From positions 4,154,001 to 4,218,000 of the forward strand of contig VCCP01000002.1 of NCBI GenBank assembly GCA_005765155.1: a DNA stretch of 64,000 nt, read 5' to 3'. This stretch comes from Zelopaecilomyces penicillatus. Lineage: Eukaryota; Ascomycota; Sordariomycetes; Hypocreales; Pseudodiploosporaceae. A program made the position numbers and the translations under genes. The notes under the pieces were generated by a model. That model did no database searches and was not told the origin of the DNA. It worked only from the letters and a program-made list of their open reading frames with translations. Position 1 is the first letter of the stretch. Each line of letters starts with the position of its first letter. Below are positions 1 through 11,382 of the stretch, piece by piece.

Positions 1-1700
1 TGTTGATTAACTCGTATACCCATCGGCTTGGGTGGCATCCTGAAGTCGTTAGCAAGTCAGCCTCGGATGATGTACTGGGTCGACCAACCTGCCACCTCTC
101 TGCCCGGCGCCAAGTTTGATTTCATAGGCGTCATATTATGAGGGACGAACTCCGTTTGTGTAGTGCCTGGCAACGCCGCATAAGAGGCGGGATCATGGTT
201 CTGAGACCTTAGGTCATAGTGATTTGTCATGGCTGGGGGTAGTGAGGCTCCTGATGGAGTTGATGTCGCAGCTTTTTTTTTGTTTTTGAACAGGAGGCTA
301 CTTGAGGGCCGCCGCCGCAGGCGCAGTCGCCCAGGAGGATACGATGTTGGAAGCTCTGGCCGTTGGCGACTTGCAAATCAGGCAGGCGGGCGGGTGGGTG
401 GCAAGTTGCAGTTGGAACCTCTTCGAACCTGCTTCTCGGGTCTAGATGGCGGTAGCAGTTTGTAAAGTGAAGTAAAGTAAAGTAAAGTAAAGTAAAGGCC
501 TGGTTGTCGGCTAGAGATGGTAATGCAGTGTCTCGGGGACAGCTCTTAGGACTCGCATCGAGGACCGGCTCGGAAGCTGTAGCTGTGGATCATTGTTCGG
601 ACCCAAGGTTTATAGCAAGAGGAATCTGAAAGGCAGCCACTTCGATTGGAGCGGATCGTAACGGCTTGCGTGGACAGACGGTCTCTGCATTTACGCAGTT
701 AGTTGTGCGGGAAAGTCGACAAAAACGATGGATGGCTGACGCAACCGTTTTGGGAGTGCAACGGCTTCAAAGCTCTCGGCTCAAAAGGGAGGGGTGCAGC
801 TGTCGCCGTCCGCCACCTCACTACGCCCTCGCCACTATGGATTGAGTACCTGGTACTTGTCAGTGGCCACTACGCTGTAGGCATCTGTATGAAACAAGCA
901 CACCTCGCCGCTGAGTAAGCCATTCCATTGCCTTTTGAAGACGCCAACTCAGTGCTGCTCAAGTTACAAAGGCGCTGGAAGCCTTGTGAAAGCTGTGATC
1001 CGCCGCCACGTAGACCTTTGTCTTCCAACATTGCCACAATCGATGTAATGAGGTATTAGTGTGCTTCTTTCAGTAGCAGCCTAATTGGGGGATCGGTCAA
1101 TGGAACTATTTTTGTCTCAATGGTCAGCGGTCTCTCTCTGAAATGCGGTCAGGTGTATGAATGTAAAGCAGGCTGCGTTTCATCAACTAAAACAAAACAG
1201 CTTCCACAGGTACGTATGGATTGAGGCTGCCGGACATTCCACTATTTCGAGCAATGATGTACTTGTGAATGATTGTTTGGATTACCCGTGACTATAGCAG
1301 ATGTTGTTAGCTTGTATTTCTGTAAATTCTGTCCTGTTATCAATCCCAAGATGGGATGTGCAGTCCAGGGTACAGGCCGCATTAGCTGCAGGACTCGGTT
1401 ATCTCGTAGCAAAGCCGTTGCGATTGACAACACCCTCGAGCCGAACCAAATAATAGTCGACGCTATCATCCCTGTTCGCCCCCGCAGTTGTGACTGGGTT
1501 GATGCCGTTCCATTCCGCTAGTATGGAGCTGGAGATGTTGATCAGCCCACTATTAGATCTTATCTGATCCCGCCAGCCCCGTACCAGCAGTAGCATCGCC
1601 AACCTTGTGTGCGGCAATTATTGCGCTCTTTTTGGGTCGCGCACACCTATTTTTTGTTGTTTACCAGTGTTTTTGTGTGTGCGTGCTTCAAGTTAACAAT
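1..1700. other. Intergenic, no gene seen
   Basis: No convincing gene lies in this first stretch. Open frames are short, mostly lack ATG starts and show no family resemblance. It holds a pentamer microsatellite (listed separately). The last ~100 bases before 1701 form the leader of the hydantoinase gene. The open frame of that gene runs back to a TTG at 1605, but the residues before the ATG at 1701 look like untranslated leader. Confidence 0.6.
471..495. repeat. AGTAA pentamer microsatellite
   Basis: Five perfect tandem copies of AGTAA, preceded by one imperfect copy (AGTGA) and followed by AGG. Simple sequence repeat in an intergenic region. Confidence 0.95.
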
Positions 1701-4700
1701 ATGACGGCCTCAGACAGCGTCAGGCGTCTGCGCATTGGCGTAGACGTTGGTGGCACCAATACCGATGGTGTTATTCTTGATCCCCTTCTTGTATCATCAT
1801 CAGACAAGGGCATTTTGGCATGGCACAAGGCGCCAACCACGACAAACCCGAGTGATGGAATCAATGAAACAATAACTGCCATGTTCAAATCTGCTGCTAT
1901 TAGTCCTGATGACGTCGCAAGTGTCACAATCGGGACTACGCATTTCGTCAATGCGGTGGTTGAAAGAGATACTTCCCGGCTCTCCACCGTGGCCGTTATC
2001 CGGCTTTGTGGCCCCTTTTCGAAGCACACACCTCCTTGTGTGGATTGGCCAGAAGACATGAGAGACATGATCCTTGGCTACTTCGCACTGCTCAAAGGTG
2101 GTTTGGAAGTTGACGGTGCACTGATATCAGACATTGATGAGAGCGAAATCAAAGAGCAGTGTGCCTTGATTCGCGAAAAACGCATTAAAAGTATAGTGGT
2201 CAACGGTGTCTTCAGTCCCATTGATACTTTGGAGAGGCAGGAAGAGCGAGCTGCAGAGATTATAAAGGCGGAGCTTCCGGGGTGTGATATTGTCTGTTCC
2301 AAAGAAATTGCAAACCTTGGGTTTTTGGAACGAGAGAATGCGGCCATATTGAATGCCTCTATTCTTTCCTTTGCCAGAAAAACCATTTGGTCGTTTCAAG
2401 AACCGGTCAAACGCTTGGGACTCAAATGCCCCGTTTTCATCACCCAAAACGATGGGACGGTCTTGTCAAGTGAAGCAGCCGCGAGGCTCCCCATTCGAAC
2501 CTTTTCAAGTGGTCCTACAAATAGTATGAGAGGTGCTGCTTTTCTAGCACAGGGTCAACTATCCGAAGATGTCATGGTAGTTGACATTGGCGGTACTACC
2601 ACTGATGTTGGGCTTCTACACGCAAATGGGTTTCCTCGTCAGCAAGCTGCCTATAGTGATCTTGCAGGAATTAGAATGAACTTTTCTTGCCCGGACATCA
2701 AGAGCATAGGTCTGGGTGGTGGCTCTATTATTCGAACAGCTAACAAGATGACTGTCGGTCCTGATAGCGTTGGGCACAGATTAACTGAAGAAGCTGTCGC
2801 ATTTGGTGGCAGCATTCTCACGGCCACTGATGGTATCCTGCTCGCCAACCCCGGCCTTGATATTGGAAATCCTCATCTGGTCAGGGGCAAACTTGACGAT
2901 GAGCAAGTCGAGTTATTCAAAGAAGTGGTAAAAAACAAGATAGAAAAGGCCATTGATAAGATGAAGACTTCACCTGATGATTTGCCAGTCTTACTAGTAG
3001 GCGGTGGAGCAATCATATCGCCAGATGAGCTCAAAGGAGCAAGCAAGGTTTTGAAGCCAAAATGGTCACAAGTTGCAAACGCGATTGGTGCCGCAATGGC
3101 TAGAGTAAGCGCAGTTGTCGATACTATCAAATCAACCGAAACAAAGACAACGAGTCAAATACTGGAAGAAGTTAGTGCTGAGGCTATTGAGAAAACCGTG
3201 GCTGCTGGAGCCTCTCGAGCATCCGTTGAAGTAGTAGAAAAGGAGGACCTTCCGCTTCCGGCAAGTGAAATCTTTCTTCCATTTCAAGTTGCCGTTTAGC
3301 ATACTAACATGTCGGTTTTTAGTATATCGAACATCAGACCAGATTTATAGTCCGGGCGGCCGGTGACTTTGACTTTTCCAACAACAGCTTCGTAGCTATG
3401 CCGTCGCAGGAATTCATAGAACCTGAAACAGATATGAGTCAGTACAATAAACTCACGAACCATTTTAACAGAACACCTAAACCTATAGACGAGAAAGAAG
3501 TAGACGTTATCTCTTACAAACCCAAAGTTGAGAACCGCGTCTGGTACATCTCGGAAACTGATGTAGAGTGGATCTCAACTGGCTGTTATATTCTTGGCAC
3601 AGGAGGAGGAGGATCACCTTACTCAGCTATGATACGTCTCCGTACAGAACTTCGAAAAGGGGCGGTTGTCAAGGTCGTAAACCCGTACGACCTCTCTGAT
3701 AATGACCAAGTCGGATGTGGTGGTGGTGTTGGTAGTCCGACTGTAGGTATTGAGAAGCTCGCTGCCGATGAAATGTTAGAGGCACAGAATGAGTTGTTCA
3801 AAGTCTGTCCGCGTCCGGCTACCCATATGATTGCTGTCGAGATTGGCGGCGGTAACGGGCTTCAGGCTATGATTCTTGGAGCGAGCACGAATATGAATAT
3901 TCCTGCTGTGGATGGCGACTGGATGGGTCGAGCTTATCCGACAAAGTGGCAAACCACTCCAGTCGTTTTTAATGAACGTTCACCTATTTGGTCACCAATA
4001 GCCATGTCTGATGGCAACGGAAACGTTGTTATCATGACCAAAGCAAAATCAGACCACAATGTCGAGAAGATCTTGCGTGCTGCTCTATCTCAGATGGGAT
4101 CCCAAACGGGGTGTGCAGAGTCACCAGTAACAGGGGCAGAGACGAAGCGGTGGGTCGTAGAACACACAATTTCGCTGGCGTGGAGAATCGGAAGAGGTGT
4201 CGCGCGTGCCAGGAAGGAGAATAGAGTCGACAATGTTGCAGAGTCCATCATCGAGGAGTGTGGTGGCAGCGAAGCTGGCAAGGTTCTGTGGAAAGGGAAA
4301 ATTGTCAGCATAGAAAGAAAGCTCCGCGGAGGATATGTGTATGGCGAGTGTTTTATTCAGGGGGTAGATGTCAGGGAAAACAAAGAGAACCACGAGGGGG
4401 TTGAGCCAAGTTCAGCCTTTCAAGGCATGATTAAGATTCCGTTCAAGAACGAGAACATTGCTGCTCTCAGGGTGCGGGAAGATGGGGGAGAAGAACAACA
4501 AGAAGACGTGCTAGCCATTGCCCCAGACCTCATCACAATCATCGACGCCCAGAATGGCGAGGCAATTGGAACTCCAGAGTACAGATACGGGCTTTTGGTT
4601 GTGGTGTTGGGGCTGGCTGCTAGTGACAAGTGGACGGGGACAGAGAGGGGATTGAAGCTCGGAGGGCCAGAGGGATTTGGGTTCGATCATCTGAAGTATA

Positions 4701-4768
4701 GCCCGCTGGGGAGATTTGTCAAGCCGAAGAGTGTGATTGACGAATATGATGTGAACAAAGAGCAGTAG
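1701..4768 (+). CDS. Hydantoinase/oxoprolinase-DUF917 fusion protein
   Basis: Two exons, 1701-3260 and 3323-4768, give about 1001 residues, the size usual for fungal fusion proteins of this kind. The N-terminal half is a hydantoinase A/oxoprolinase ATPase. It has a phosphate-binding loop DVGGTNTD near residues 15-22, a second loop DIGGTTTD near 295, and FSSGPTNS before it. The C-terminal half is a DUF917 domain beginning around ETDVEWISTGCYILGTGGGG. An open-reading-frame view splits it into two genes because the intron contains an in-frame TAG. Removing 3261-3322 (GCAAGT donor, TACTAAC branch, TTTTTAG acceptor) joins LPLP to YIEHQTRF in frame, as expected for the family. ATG 1701 is the first ATG before the ATPase motif. 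The family is thought to hydrolyse cyclic amides such as hydantoins or oxoprolines with ATP; the substrate here is unknown. Likely cytosolic. Confidence 0.88.
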
Positions 4769-5591
4769 GGGCAGACAAGGGGGGGGGGGGGTAGATTCGA
4801 GAATGAAGAGGAGGGTGACTGGATAGTCAATGAAGGCTGGCTTCAGCTGTTCAAAGGGGGCTGGGTAGGTATATCAAAAGAGCAGCTTTTCCAGTGCTTG
4901 GATACAATGTGAACTAAGATGAATACTACCCCTGTAGCTCGACCAGACTATCATATCTTTCAACAGAAACTTTGATAACGAGCTACTCACTGCAAATTGG
5001 AACAGCTTCCAAGGCCAGGGAGTCCACTGTTGCTTTACAATGCTTTCCACGCGTACTGGCCACTACCGCAGTGTATGTCCCCCCCTGTTGTAGTTCCCAC
5101 ACCACAAGTTTATACCAGACAGTCCTCGAGGTTCCTGACAGTCTTTGCCAGTTGCCACACAATCGACGTCAGGCCATTTCGTTTGTTTTCTCAGCAATGA
5201 ATCTGGGACTGATCCTGTTTTCCCACAGGCCCCCTTTTCCTTTCCTTTCCTCTTCACCTCCCCCCAATTCTCTCGATCCCACCACACAACATCATCGCGA
5301 GAGTCACATTTCACATCAGATTTTCGCATTCCATCATCACGCAGTATCACATCACTTTCTTCATCTTTTCAAGAATCCAATCTTGCATCATCTTCTACCC
5401 TTCTCTGGTCAGATCACACCGAAAAGCTTTTCTCCTAGCATTTCCCTGACAGCAAACATCATCACGGCCTCATTCTCCGTCGTCACATCATATCGACATC
5501 TCTCCTCTTAGCATTTCCCTGACAGCAAACATCCTCACAACCTCGTTCTCTCCATCTTCTCTCCACAAGCTAGACACAGCATAACGTCAAC
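4769..5591. other. Intergenic and pyrimidine-rich leader
   Basis: Begins with a homopolymer of about 13 G just after the hydantoinase stop. From about 5200 to 5591 the plus strand is very C/T-rich, which is typical of a fungal 5' leader for the F-box/ankyrin gene at 5592. A duplicated segment in it is listed separately. A 179-codon open frame here starts with TTG and is low-complexity, so it was not called. Confidence 0.6.
5436..5560. repeat. Imperfect 73-bp tandem duplication in 5' leader
   Basis: TAGCATTTCCCTGACAGCAA occurs at 5436 and again 73 bases later at 5509. The following bases also match (CATCNTCACNNCCTCNTTCTC). It lies just upstream of the F-box/ankyrin start codon and probably belongs to its untranslated leader. 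Confidence 0.85.
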
Positions 5592-7463
5592 ATGAGAAGC
5601 ACCCTCATCCCTCCGGGGAGAAGATCTCGTTTTCTCCGCTTGCCAGCCGAGATCAAGATTGAAATCGCTCAGCAAGCTGATATCCAGGGGTTGTCCCGAC
5701 TGGCACGCTGTAGTAAGGAGATGTTAAACCTTCTCATCCCGACTCTTTATGAACGGAACGCCTTGGAGCAGAACTCGTCCGCGATTCTATTCGCTCTCTT
5801 GTCTAACTATCCACGAATCCTCGCCAACGCTAAAAGGCCCGGGATGAACACGCTAGATCTTGCCGTAAAGTACAAGGGCAACGTCAACGCCCTGCACCTT
5901 CATGGCGAGAAAAGTTATGTTACGGCTCTTCATGTAGCTGCGGCTCGTGGGAATGTTCCCGCTGTAAAGATGTTGCTGCAACGTGGCGCCTTTGTCAACT
6001 CTTCAAGCCGACATTTGTTGAAGATTGAAGCCTTGGACATCGATGAGGCCTTCTTTGAGGAACGCCTGTCTCACTACCAGATGGCGGCTGTATCCAGACA
6101 TGTAGGATGGCTTCCGCTCTTTGTGCCTTATGTTCTTGGGCTCTCGAAGGTTGTTGAGATTTTGTTGTTTGCGGGTGCTCCTGCAAAGCTTGCCATTGGA
6201 CTCCCTGAACGAAACATACCAGCACCGGCCATTACAATACTCCACGTGTTGGCCGCAGACAACCAATTGAGCCAAGCGTATGATCATGGCAAGAACGCCA
6301 TTGCTCAATTTCAAAACGAAATTGACACAAGACTTCCGGGATATGGAAACACGGCATTGATGATTGCTGCTTCAAAGCCCAATGCTTACATGGTCGACGC
6401 CCTTCTCTCAGAAAATGCCGACGTTCACATGGTAACAGGCAGAGGATGTGCCATTACCCACGCCATAAATGCCTGTTACAGAACCAAATGCAAGGAACAA
6501 CGGAAGGCATATCCACTTGTGATCAATAGCCTGATTCAGTCCGGTGCCCGCGTTGACCAGAACCCGGCTCATCCTAACTTGGATTCGCCCTTAGTTATGG
6601 CTCTCTTGGCAGTTCCGCAGGATAATTACAAAGGGTTTGCGAGAGAAATGAAAGCCATCATCTCGTTACTGCTAGATAACGGGGCAGATCTCAATCAGAG
6701 ATCCGTCCGCGGCGTCAATCTGATCCAGTATCTCTACGTGGAACTGGCAAAAAACTTCAACGAAACGTTATTCAGCTTGTTGACAAGTCTTGTGGATCAA
6801 GGCGCAGATCTAAACCTCCCTTTTGCCAGCGGGGCAACCATGTTGGGAAACGCTATTCGGAACTTAGATCACACGTCACCCAGACTTGTTCGCTTGTTGA
6901 TGTCTTCTGGAGCTCGCATTGCACCGCACGAGGCATCAAACGCCTTTACGGTGTGGTTTATGTCTCCTAAGCTTCAGGCATACTGTTACAGTATGGATTA
7001 CGACATCCTGGCCTACAAGGCACACATCCCCCAGGAGATTGTGAATAGTGCCTACCTGACCACCTTTAGCCGTGACAAAAAGAGCAAACTTTTCCAGACT
7101 ATATGTGAAAACTTTCCAACGACAACGGTGGCGGAATGCCTTATGCTAATGGTGCTCGGTTGCAATGGGCGCAAACTTTGTCCTGACAGCCTGATTCTGC
7201 CCTTCAAGCCCGACTGGGTCGATCTGGCGCATGGTCGTTCCTTTTTGCACACGATTGTATTCCAGCTTGGCGAGAACGAATTGTACAGGGAGTCAATGGC
7301 CATCCATGATGCCGAGTTCTTTATTGAACGCGGTACCAGCGTTTGTCTAAAGGATAAGCGCGGAAAGACGGCTATTCAGAATCTGAGAGCTCTGGACAAA
7401 CCGTACAAGGAACTTCGGCTGCTTCTTTTGGAAGCCAGAGATCGCCAAACTGGCGAATATTAG
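5592..7463 (+). CDS. F-box/ankyrin-repeat protein
   Basis: Single exon of 623 codons with ATG at 5592. An F-box-like segment lies near residues 12-55 (FLRLPAEIKIEIAQQADIQG followed by LSRLARCSKEM). It is followed by scattered ankyrin repeats, recognisable as TALHVAAARGNVPAVKMLLQ near residue 115, NTALMIAASKP near 255, ISLLLDNGADLNQRS near 357 and LVDQGADLNLPFASGATML near 400. Such proteins are usually substrate receptors of SCF ubiquitin ligases or general protein-binding scaffolds. Filamentous ascomycetes carry many fast-evolving members, so no specific partner can be named. The C-terminal ~180 residues have only degenerate repeats. Coding-like, intron-like sequence follows the stop (7464-7799), so the gene may once have been longer. 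Confidence 0.85.
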   Translation: MRSTLIPPGRRSRFLRLPAEIKIEIAQQADIQGLSRLARCSKEMLNLLIPTLYERNALEQNSSAILFALLSNYPRILANAKRPGMNTLDLAVKYKGNVNALHLHGEKSYVTALHVAAARGNVPAVKMLLQRGAFVNSSSRHLLKIEALDIDEAFFEERLSHYQMAAVSRHVGWLPLFVPYVLGLSKVVEILLFAGAPAKLAIGLPERNIPAPAITILHVLAADNQLSQAYDHGKNAIAQFQNEIDTRLPGYGNTALMIAASKPNAYMVDALLSENADVHMVTGRGCAITHAINACYRTKCKEQRKAYPLVINSLIQSGARVDQNPAHPNLDSPLVMALLAVPQDNYKGFAREMKAIISLLLDNGADLNQRSVRGVNLIQYLYVELAKNFNETLFSLLTSLVDQGADLNLPFASGATMLGNAIRNLDHTSPRLVRLLMSSGARIAPHEASNAFTVWFMSPKLQAYCYSMDYDILAYKAHIPQEIVNSAYLTTFSRDKKSKLFQTICENFPTTTVAECLMLMVLGCNGRKLCPDSLILPFKPDWVDLAHGRSFLHTIVFQLGENELYRESMAIHDAEFFIERGTSVCLKDKRGKTAIQNLRALDKPYKELRLLLLEARDRQTGEY

Positions 7464-9467
7464 ACAAAGGTGTGTATGCAAAATTATCTAGGCGGAAAAC
7501 GCTATAGAAATTTAATTCTTGAACAGGTCATACCGCATCTGTCGACAGCATGTTCTCAACGTCAAAAGATTGACACAAAGGTACGGGTGCAAAGCAAAGG
7601 TATGTGTTCAGTGCGAATCTTTTGGCAACTCACGCCCGAATTCAGAATCTAACTTTTGAACAGGCATGCTACAGTCCTCGTCTGCTTCCTCTTCTTCTAG
7701 AGAGCAAAGATTGACAAAATGGAGGGTCAAATGAAGGAAATACTTGCTGGAATACATCTGAAAGGTGGCGCCATTAGAACACCCAAGACTTGGGAATAAC
7801 TATACTAGACAATATCCGATTGCTTTCTTTTCGCTGGTTTACATTTCAAAGTCAGAGACTGGGGGAGTGGTACGCAGATAGCTTGGGAACTCAGTCGAAC
7901 ATGTAGGCAAACGGTGGTGAATATGGGAAACAGCAGCATGGGCAGGGAAGGGTGAAATGAAGATGATTCTTAGGAACATCTTTCCCCTCGTTTTGTTTTA
8001 GACAGATTCTAGGACTCTATACAATACCTTCCATGAGCTGATTGCAGTCAGATTGCGAGGGACTTGCTCTGTCATTGCTACCAAAACATGGCTGATTGCG
8101 GGAACAAAGCACGGAGCCACCGCCATAACTGTACCAGGATCACGAGTAGCATTAGAAGCCCAATAGAAGCACGAGATATCGCGATCAGCAATGTTTATAT
8201 CCATCCATGCAGGTCCCGAGGTAATTCTCTCAGAACAACCTGAGGGACTTTTTTCGCACTATTGTCACTGATAACCATAATTAAAGCCCGGGTTAAGACA
8301 CAGATGGAAAAGGGAAAACTCCATCCACTGACTGGCCAATCCGTCGCCGCTGTGCCTTAACGTGTGTGTGCCTCGCCTGGTTCACGTGCTTCGCCGGGGC
8401 AGCCAATCAGGGTGGCTTCAGTATTACTCTATCTCCTGTTGCCGCTTGTCGGTTCCCTCTTCAGGAAGGTTGCAAGCCGCACAAGCCGCAATTCCCCACA
8501 CGATCGGCTCATCCTAGCTCTTCATGGGGATTGCTTAGAGTTTCTGCACCGAGTCTGTTCAAGGGTCCCTCTGACGGCTGTCTTTCAATTCAATCTATTT
8601 GAACGCCGGCAGGTTGGCCAAGGACTGACAAGGACTGACAAGGACTGACAAGGGCAGGCAATCCGGGGCTGACCAGCCTCTTATCGCGGCCCAATATTGA
8701 CGTCTGAGTCAAACAAAGCCAGTCTTGGACACACACACGTACAGCAAGGGATTTCAGACAAGCCCAGCCCAGATTAAAGGCCCAGAGACAACTTCAGGCA
8801 GCCGGCTTGAAGGTGCCAATGGGGGAGGTTCCACAGCTCTCCCTGGCTTGCTGCCAAGCCTTCTGGACTGTCGATCAGTCGCACCCAAGCCTTTCCATAC
8901 GCCTGAACAGCAAGATGACGATAGGCTAACTGAACATGGGGGCGGTGGACAATTCGATTGAAGCGGTAGGTCGATAACGATGGCTGGCTGGGGCTTTTCG
9001 TTGGCATCCACGCACGAGGTACAACACACGAGGATCCCAGCCAAAACAAAGCCGCCAGAGCGACGCTGCTCCCTCCACAAATGTTCCAATTCAACCCGCT
9101 CCTGGCGGATTCGCAAACCCCATCAGGCATCGGATTGACCGACAAAAGGAGAATGGTCGCTCGGGATGATCCATTATGCAGGCTTACGCCATGTGCCCCA
9201 ACTGGACGCTATGTGTGGCCACGCAAAAAGCTGAGACACCGTACGGCAGATGACGATGGTCCGATTACCCCATACTACCTGCTACAGTCCTATCTCGGCT
9301 GTTGTAAATTGGGAATATAAACCGTTCTCGAATCCCACCACATTTAGTGAAATTTGTTGTCCCTCATTGTCCTTCATTGAACAACCAGCGCACTCCGCAA
9401 TCTCCCAGACGCAGCATCCCGTCGTCTTTGTCCTCCCCAGCAGCACTTTGCAAGCCCCTCGTCCATC
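7464..9467. other. Intergenic with exon-like debris after the ankyrin gene
   Basis: Two stretches that look like introns, each ending in TTGAACAG (GAACAGG at 7521 and 7658, 137 bases apart), lie directly after the ankyrin stop. A strong pyrimidine-rich acceptor ending at 7700 opens a 33-codon frame closing at 7799. From about 8000 to 9467 no gene is visible. Short open frames overlapping on both strands at 8360-9145 are GC-driven and share no family signal. The last ~100 bases are a C/T-rich leader for the nuclease gene. Confidence 0.55.
8621..8650. repeat. Three tandem copies of AGGACTGACA
   Basis: Perfect 10-bp tandem repeat at 8621-8630, 8631-8640 and 8641-8650, followed by a partial copy (AGGGCAGGCA). 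Intergenic. Confidence 0.95.
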
Positions 9468-10324
9468 ATGAAGGTCTCCGTCTCCGTTATCCTGAGCACC
9501 GCTGCCGTGGTGCTCGCCGCTCCGATGCCAGCGCCGGTATGAAACTACCCCAGGCTTCCTTGCCTTTCATTACAGACTGAGTGGCCTTTTGTAAACTAAT
9601 TCTGTTATCCAGCCTGGCATTCCTAGCACTGAGACGGCAAAGTCGCTGCTTACTGGCCTCACTGTCGCCGCGGCCAGCAACCCCCCTGGCTACAGCCGTG
9701 ATCTCTTCCCCCACTGGGAGCCCGCCTCTGGCACGTGCAACACTCGGTATGAATACCCGCTGTCTTCCTGTAAAACTCTTGTCGGTTGTGTCATGTTGCT
9801 AACTCTGTTTTGTCTTGAAGCGAGTTCGTGCTGAAGCGTGACGGTATCAATGTCCAAGTCAATGATGCGTGTGTCTCCACGTCCGGAACATGGAAGAGCC
9901 CGTACGACGATGGCCAGTGGACACAGGCCAGTGATGTCGACATCGACCACATGGTTCCCTTGAAGAACGCCTGGATTGTAAGCAATTTGTTTTTCCTTGC
10001 CTTTTGCTCTCTCCTTCTCCTTGATGATGGTCACGTTGAGTACTTTTATGCTAACACCCGGTTCCCTGATAGTCTGGCGCTTCAAAATGGACAACAGAGG
10101 CTCGCAAGGGCTTCGCCAACGACATCATCCGTCCTCAGCTCTGGGCCGTCACAGACAACGTCAACCAGGCCAAGAGCGACAAGAGCCCAGATCTGTGGAA
10201 GCCTCCTCTGACCAGCTTCCACTGCACCTATGCCAAGAGCTGGGTCCAGGTCAAGAGCCACTACAAGCTGACGGTCACCAGTGCCGAAAAGTCGGCGCTC
10301 AACAGCATGCTGGGAACATGTTAA
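9468..10324 (+). CDS. Secreted HNH nuclease (DUF1524/GmrSD C-terminal-like)
   Basis: Four exons, 9468-9536, 9613-9746, 9821-9977 and 10073-10324, give 203 residues. All introns are GT-AG with CTAAT or CTAAC branch sites and the reading frame is kept throughout. Residues 1-18 form a signal peptide (MKVSVSVILSTAAVVLAAP). The core motif DIDHMVPLKNAW spans residues 108-119; D110-H111 with the downstream ASKWTTEARKGFANDI fits the His-Me finger nuclease fold of DUF1524-type proteins. The C-terminus carries FHCTYAKSWVQVK, with a cysteine that may pair with the final Cys. Related fungal and streptomycete proteins are small extracellular nucleases. The role here (nutrient scavenging or competition) is inferred. 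No single open frame covers the gene. Confidence 0.87.
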
Positions 10325-11382
10325 TCGAACCGCTTTCTCGTCATCCATTCCAACCATTATCCTCTTTCGAACCTTTCAAGATGTATATATATTCTTCCAT
10401 GCATACGTACATACCGTGCTGTGTACAGCGTTGTTTGCTTGCTGCGGGCTCGAGTTGCGCTGCCCCTGTTCTTTGCTTGTGTATCCCCATCTGTGTGCCC
10501 TGGCTTTCGTTTATGGGACAGATGATGCAACACCACTTCTTTTGTCAATTGGCATATGAAGCTTTGTATATATTAAATAAGAACACATATCTTTATGACC
10601 ACCAGCTTTCAGGGGAATCTTGTTTGCCAAACACAAGTCGCAGAAACACAAAGTCAGGTAACTCTCTGTGTGCCTGTTTGACGAAACCGCTCGTGCCACG
10701 CGATGAAACTCGATTGGAGTAAGACTGTGTTGCTCTATTCCTGATAACTCAGGGGAGCAACTACCCCTCATTTTCTGATGTTGCTCCTCTAATGTATCAA
10801 CCCATCTACAATCGTGCCATAATCGGGCTGGCCCATTCAGTTCCAGAACAAACAAGCAGACTCGCCTCGCATGACATTGCAATACATCACAACGGTGCCT
10901 TGCGCCCAGCTTAGGAGCTGTTCGGCGTGACAGCGTTCAAACCCTTCAGTTACAGTGCTACTATGAGAAGCGCGAGCCCATATGTTTGGAGTCACCTTGA
11001 ACTGCAGTGTCTCCATCGGCAGTTCCGTCTCTCAACCTTTCTAACCCTCTTGCAGTCATGGCCCCTCATCCCCACAACTCTTCTAGTAATCTCCCCTCTA
11101 ATTGTTGCAAGTGATTCACAAAGAGTAGTTGGATACCGTATCAATAGCCATTGAACTGATTAGGAAGGGGAGAATTTGAGCATATATCTCGTCTTCACGC
11201 GCACAGGCTTCTCAAGCTGTTCCGTGCGCATCGCTCTTTTTATCTCCCATCTATGGTCTCTTTCTCTCGTTTCTTACCATAGAATCTTCTTCAAAGCCTG
11301 GCCTTGACATCACACGTATTTTCTTTCTAAAGAGATCAAAGAACAAACCCTATCAAAAGAGGGAGATTTACTGAAAGCCACA
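10325..11382. other. Intergenic, no gene seen
   Basis: About 1 kb holding the 3' region of the nuclease gene and the C/T-rich leader of the GH16 gene (11200-11382). Open frames on both strands overlap without family resemblance. Confidence 0.6.

Noticed and set aside
4972..5511. 179-codon open frame before the F-box/ankyrin gene
   Set aside because: Starts at TTG, is low-complexity Ser/Pro/His from a C/T-rich leader, and contains the tandem duplication.
8754..9145. Overlapping 120-codon open frames on the minus strand
   Set aside because: Two frames overlap the same bases with no recognisable domain and conflict with a plus-strand frame; treated as chance.
9997..10722. 241-codon plus-strand frame over the nuclease gene's 3' part
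   Set aside because: Reads the last intron and fourth exon in the wrong frame; the spliced frame gives the HNH nuclease with a signal peptide.
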